Shown here: piece by piece, positions 37,259 through 40,503 of the stretch
How the letters are laid out: each line of letters starts with the position of its first letter
Position numbering within the stretch: position 1 is the first letter of the stretch
From: Candidatus Omnitrophota bacterium
GTDB lineage: Bacteria > Omnitrophota > Gorgyraeia > Gygaellales > JAMWCP01
Reading direction: 5' to 3'
DNA: 40,503 nt
Assembly: GCA_023819665.1 (NCBI GenBank)
Contig: JAMWCP010000003.1
Coordinates: 1-40,503 of the forward strand
Notes under the pieces: model-generated
Seen by the model: only the letters and a program-made list of their open reading frames with translations
What the model was told of the DNA's origin: nothing
Database searches by the model: none
Position numbers and translations under genes: made by a program

Positions 37259-37738
37259 ATGAGACAAGTATTTATCCATATTAAGAAAAAAAAAGTTCTT
37301 TTAAATCTGCTTAAAAATGAGATTAAGAAATTCTATAAAGAAAATCTCGTATCTCTAGTCATCTTTGGTTCTTTTGCCAGGTCTGATTTCTTCTCGGATA
37401 TAGACTTGCTGATTGTCTGTAAGCGATTACCTGTCCATAGGATAAGACGTGTAGAAGATTTTATGCGGATAGAGGATATTTTGATTCGCAAGGGTTTTGA
37501 TTTTTTCTATTCACCCGTAATAAAGACTACAGAAGAGGTAAAGTTAGGCAGTCCTCTTTTTTTTGATATGATTGAAGATGCCATAATTCTCTATGACCGG
37601 GATAATTTTTTCAAGAATTATCTAAATATATTAAAGAAAAGATTGAATCAACTGGGTGCGACAAAAATGAAATATAAAGATTACTGGTTCTGGTTATTAA
37701 AAAAGGATTATCACTTAGGAGAGATATTTAGCCTATGA
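37259..37738 (+). CDS. MNT-type nucleotidyltransferase (MntA-like)
   Basis: 'LVIFGSFARSDFFSDIDLLIVCK' GS...DxD motif. Confidence 0.85.
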   Translation: MRQVFIHIKKKKVLLNLLKNEIKKFYKENLVSLVIFGSFARSDFFSDIDLLIVCKRLPVHRIRRVEDFMRIEDILIRKGFDFFYSPVIKTTEEVKLGSPLFFDMIEDAIILYDRDNFFKNYLNILKKRLNQLGATKMKYKDYWFWLLKKDYHLGEIFSL

Positions 37739-38154
37739 CAAATTTGGATTTAAGTAAAAGTTATTTAATAAAGGCAGAAAAAAGGCTTAAGATTTTAGAG
37801 GTGCTTTTGAGAGAGGATGATTATTCTGATGTAATAAGGGAGGCCCAGGAGATTGTAGAATTAAGCTTAAAAGCTCTTTTAAGATTCAAAGGAATAGATG
37901 TGCCCAAGATTCACGAGGTAAGTGGTTTAATTTTAAAATTTAAAGAAAGACTTTCTCCTTCCTTAAAGAAGAACCTGAGGCGAATAGTAAGGATTTCCCG
38001 CTACTTAAGAAAAGAAAGAGAATTAAGTTTCTATGGAGATATAGATTTTATTCCTACGGAGATGTATAGCCGGCTAGATGCACAGAAGGCAATTTTAGAT
38101 TCCCATTTTATTGTGAGAGTAGTAAAAAAGGAATTTTCTCATAAGTATAAATAA
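37735..38154 (+). CDS. HEPN domain protein (HepT-like partner)
   Basis: 'SYLIKAEKRLKILEVLL...DVIREAQEIVELSLKALLRFKGIDVPKIHEVSGLI'; 4-nt overlap with MNT gene. Confidence 0.83.
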   Translation: MTNLDLSKSYLIKAEKRLKILEVLLREDDYSDVIREAQEIVELSLKALLRFKGIDVPKIHEVSGLILKFKERLSPSLKKNLRRIVRISRYLRKERELSFYGDIDFIPTEMYSRLDAQKAILDSHFIVRVVKKEFSHKYK

Positions 38155-38165
38155 AGAGAATATCT

Positions 38166-38236
38166 GCGGGTGTAGTTCAATGGCAGAACAACGGCCTTCC
38201 AAGCCGTATATGACGGTTCGATTCCGTTCACCCGCT
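38166..38236 (+). tRNA. tRNA-Gly(TCC)
   Basis: GCGGGTG/CACCCGC acceptor; anticodon stem ACGGC-CTTCCAA-GCCGT; T-arm GACGG-TTCGATT-CCGTT; no encoded CCA. Confidence 0.93.
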
Positions 38237-38256
38237 CTTTTTACTATAATTTATCT

Positions 38257-38284
38257 AAAAACTGATCACTGAAAACTAATAATT
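38257..38284 (+). repeat. Short 7-bp-periodic repeat (ACTGANN)x3, copy 2
   Basis: AAAACTGATCACTGAAAACTAATAATTA downstream of tRNA-Gly; resembles copy 1 at 37117. Confidence 0.55.
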
Positions 38285-39043
38285 ATGGAAAGAGAATTTT
38301 TAAAACCCATATTCATTGATGCCTTTGATTTAGATGATGCATGGTTTCAGTGTTTGTCCAAGATTTTAGAAGAAGGTTATGTCTATACCGTAGAGCGGGG
38401 CAGTTATAAAGGCCAAAGACGTTTAGAATTTGATTTTGTGGTAGTAAGGGTAAGAAAACCTTCTCACCAGATAATTCCCATTATTCCGGAAGGGATGAGT
38501 ATTCCTGCTCCTACTGATATGGAATATATTCAAAGCTATTTGAATTATTTGTTAACCGGTGCAAAGACTGATACCGAAGATTATACCTACGGCGAAAGAC
38601 TTGTTGAGCCCAAGGTAAAGATAAAAGATAACTCTTCTGGTAAAGAGATGATTAAGGAGATTCCTCTGAATGTAAATCAGGTTGAGGAGATAATTCGGAT
38701 GTATAAGGAGCAGGGCTTTGGTACAAATCAAGCAATTATGGAAATTGGTATGCCTTCGGATATAAAATTAGTTGATCCTCCATGCTTAAGACTTATTGAT
38801 ACACGCGTGCGATATGGAAAACTACATTTTATCTTATATTTTAGATCGTGGGACCTCTGGGGTGGTTTCCCTTCTAATTTGGGAGGCTTACAACTTGTAA
38901 AACAGTATATGGCAGAAGAAATTGGGGTGGAAGATGGCGAGATAGTGGCGGTAAGTAAGGGATTACATTTATATGAATATAGCTGGGAGTTAGCCAAGAT
39001 AAGGACAATGAAGTATGATGTTAAAATAGGAAATGATAAATAA
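38285..39043 (+). CDS. Thymidylate synthase family protein, archaeal-type-like
   Basis: 'DPPCLRLIDTRVRYGKLHFILYFRSWDLWGGFPSNLGGLQLVKQYMAEEIGVEDGEIVAVSKGLHLYEYSWELAKIR', matching PCH / RSxD / (F)N / HLY landmarks of ThyA. Confidence 0.75.
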   Translation: MEREFLKPIFIDAFDLDDAWFQCLSKILEEGYVYTVERGSYKGQRRLEFDFVVVRVRKPSHQIIPIIPEGMSIPAPTDMEYIQSYLNYLLTGAKTDTEDYTYGERLVEPKVKIKDNSSGKEMIKEIPLNVNQVEEIIRMYKEQGFGTNQAIMEIGMPSDIKLVDPPCLRLIDTRVRYGKLHFILYFRSWDLWGGFPSNLGGLQLVKQYMAEEIGVEDGEIVAVSKGLHLYEYSWELAKIRTMKYDVKIGNDK

Positions 39044-40042
39044 ATGAACATAGCTGTATTAGGTGACGGCGGTTGGGGTACGACCTTAGCCATCCTTCTT
39101 AATAATAAAGGTTATAATCTTACGTTGTGGAGTGCTTTCGCTGATTACGCTTTATATCTGGATAAGAAAAGAGAGAATAAAAAATTTCTTCCCGGAATAA
39201 GAATTCCTGAAAATATAAAAATTACTTCCAATTTAGAAGAGGCACTTTTGGGAAAAGAGATAGTCATTTTTGCTATTCCTTCTATATACTTACGTTCTGT
39301 ATTAAAAGAGATAAAGAAGTATAAGATTACAAAGAGTATTTTTGTCAGTGCCACTAAAGGAATAGAGCGCAAAACCCTTATGCGTATGTCTGAGGTAATA
39401 AAGGATGAATTAAAAAATATAAAATTGAGTGTTCTTTCCGGACCCACTATTGCTCAGGAGGTAGCCCGCGGCGTTCCTACTACGGCGGTGATCGCCTCTT
39501 TTGATAAAAAAATGAATTCTTTTTTGCAGGAAGTTTTTATTACGGAAAGATTTAGAGTCTATACTAATGTAGATTTAATTGGAGTAGAATTGGGAGGTAG
39601 CCTTAAAAATGTGATTGCTATTGCCTGCGGAATTGCTGATGGTTTAGGCTTTGGTACCAATACTAAGGCAGCAATTTTAACCCGAGGACTCGTGGAGATT
39701 ACACGTTTAGGTGTAGCTATGGGAGCAAATTCTAAAACTTTTTCAGGCATAAGCGGTTTGGGAGATATGGCAACTACGTGTATGAGTTGTTTTAGTCGCA
39801 ACCGTTATGTGGGAGAGGAGATTGGTAAGGGCAGATGTTTAAAGGATATACTTAAAAAAATGGCTATGGTAGCCGAGGGTGTCTTTACCGCGGAATCCGC
39901 TTATAAGTTGAGTCTCAAATACAAAATAGATATGCCCATAACGAGAGAAGTTTATTTTGTCCTTTACAAAGACAAGCCTCCTCACGTAGCAGTGAGAGAT
40001 TTAATGTCGAGAGAGAGAAAAGATGAGATGACAGATGATTAA
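39044..40042 (+). CDS. gpsA: NAD(P)+-dependent glycerol-3-phosphate dehydrogenase
   Basis: 'IAVLGDGGWGTTLAILLNNKGYNLTLWS', 'LSGPTIAQEVARGVPTTAVIAS', 'VELGGSLKNVIAIACGIADGLGFGTNTKAAILTRGL'. Confidence 0.96.
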   Translation: MNIAVLGDGGWGTTLAILLNNKGYNLTLWSAFADYALYLDKKRENKKFLPGIRIPENIKITSNLEEALLGKEIVIFAIPSIYLRSVLKEIKKYKITKSIFVSATKGIERKTLMRMSEVIKDELKNIKLSVLSGPTIAQEVARGVPTTAVIASFDKKMNSFLQEVFITERFRVYTNVDLIGVELGGSLKNVIAIACGIADGLGFGTNTKAAILTRGLVEITRLGVAMGANSKTFSGISGLGDMATTCMSCFSRNRYVGEEIGKGRCLKDILKKMAMVAEGVFTAESAYKLSLKYKIDMPITREVYFVLYKDKPPHVAVRDLMSRERKDEMTDD

Positions 40043-40045
40043 TAG

Positions 40046-40074
40046 TTGAAGAATATAAATCTTTATGCTATACT
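40046..40074 (+). promoter_or_regulatory. Putative promoter TTGAAG-17-TATACT with TGn extension
   Basis: TTGAAG 40046-40051; TGC-TATACT with -10 at 40069-40074; upstream of ATG 40100. Confidence 0.5.
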
Positions 40075-40099
40075 TACTTATAGAAGAAGGAGTTAATTA

Positions 40100-40345
40100 A
40101 TGCAAATAAAAAGAATTAAAATTATAAGTGTTATTTTAATACTTATATTCTTAGGAAGTGTACTTTTTGTTGTTATAGCTAAAGAGAATAACCAGAAAGA
40201 AGAAAGCGATATTTTGGAACCCCCCTCTATTTCTAAACTTCCTGAACTTTCTGTTTTTAAACCGGTAGAGAAAGAAAAGGATAAGATTGTCACTCGCTTT
40301 ATCTTGTGCGAACCTCTAATAGCTACCCCTATTGAGACCGAATAA
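40100..40345 (+). CDS. Hypothetical small single-TM protein
   Basis: RBS aaggag; N-terminal TM (IISVILILIFLGSVLFVVIA), charged/Pro-rich exterior. Confidence 0.55.
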   Translation: MQIKRIKIISVILILIFLGSVLFVVIAKENNQKEESDILEPPSISKLPELSVFKPVEKEKDKIVTRFILCEPLIATPIETE

Positions 40346-40385
40346 ATCCTCTTTTAACCATATTTTATTTAACAGAATAGTTTTG

Positions 40386-40414
40386 TTGCCAACTTATTTT
40401 CTTTTTGTTATAAT
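40386..40414 (+). promoter_or_regulatory. Putative sigma70 promoter TTGCCA-17-TATAAT for purB
   Basis: TTGCCA 40386-40391; TATAAT 40409-40414; RBS aaaggag before ATG 40442. Confidence 0.65.
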
Positions 40415-40441
40415 AAATTTCTCATCGAAAGGAGCAGAAAA

Positions 40442-40503
40442 ATGATCGAGAGATATTCTTTAAAAAGGATGAAGAGTATATGGAAGGAGGAATATAAATT
40501 TAA
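40442..40503 (+). CDS. purB: Adenylosuccinate lyase, N-terminal start (truncated by window edge)
   Basis: MIERYSLKRMKSIWKEEYKF resembles the typical PurB N-terminus. Confidence 0.75.
   Translation, partial: MIERYSLKRMKSIWKEEYKF

Noticed and set aside
37043-38284. Integrative genomic island at the tRNA cluster
   Set aside because: No integrase, transposase or full tRNA-end duplication is visible; only short repeats are present.
1-40503. CRISPR array or defence island
   Set aside because: No regularly spaced repeats and no cas-like genes; the short ACTGANN repeats have no spacers.

Overview
This 40.5 kb AT-rich bacterial window is densely packed, and every credible gene lies on the + strand. 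From 5' to 3' it contains: the tail of a TPR protein followed by ExbB/ExbD and a TonB-like gene that appears split by a frameshift; a type IV pilus / type II secretion operon (excisionase-type HTH, PilM-PilN fusion, PilO, PilP, secretin, PilB, PilC and five prepilins, two of them Cys-rich); tRNA-Ala; an exported Memo-AMMECR1 fusion; rsmE, mtaB-like, gatCAB, an S41 peptidase, a divergent polysaccharide deacetylase, tsaD and mgtC; a bactofilin-HTH fusion next to an HTH-TM protein; an FmdE-like protein; a Wood-Ljungdahl methyl-branch cluster (acsC, RACo-like activator, acsD, acsE); dgkA and tRNA-Met; tilS, ftsH, folP, cdaA, a 40-aa 'micro-CdaR', pdxJ, acpS and nnrD; tRNA-Thr and tRNA-Tyr, a MNT-HEPN pair, tRNA-Gly; an archaeal-type thymidylate synthase-like gene, gpsA, a small membrane protein and the start of purB. 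Gene content resembles Candidatus Omnitrophota or a related lineage, but that is inference. The observations I rate highest are the tRNA-Met with an apparent G19:C56 to A19:U56 tertiary-pair swap, the orphan CdaR membrane anchor, the recurring HTH_17-like domain in bactofilin, membrane and pilus contexts, the split TonB-like gene, and the MNT-HEPN pair inside a tRNA cluster with 7-bp-periodic repeats. I found no CRISPR array, transposase or integrase.
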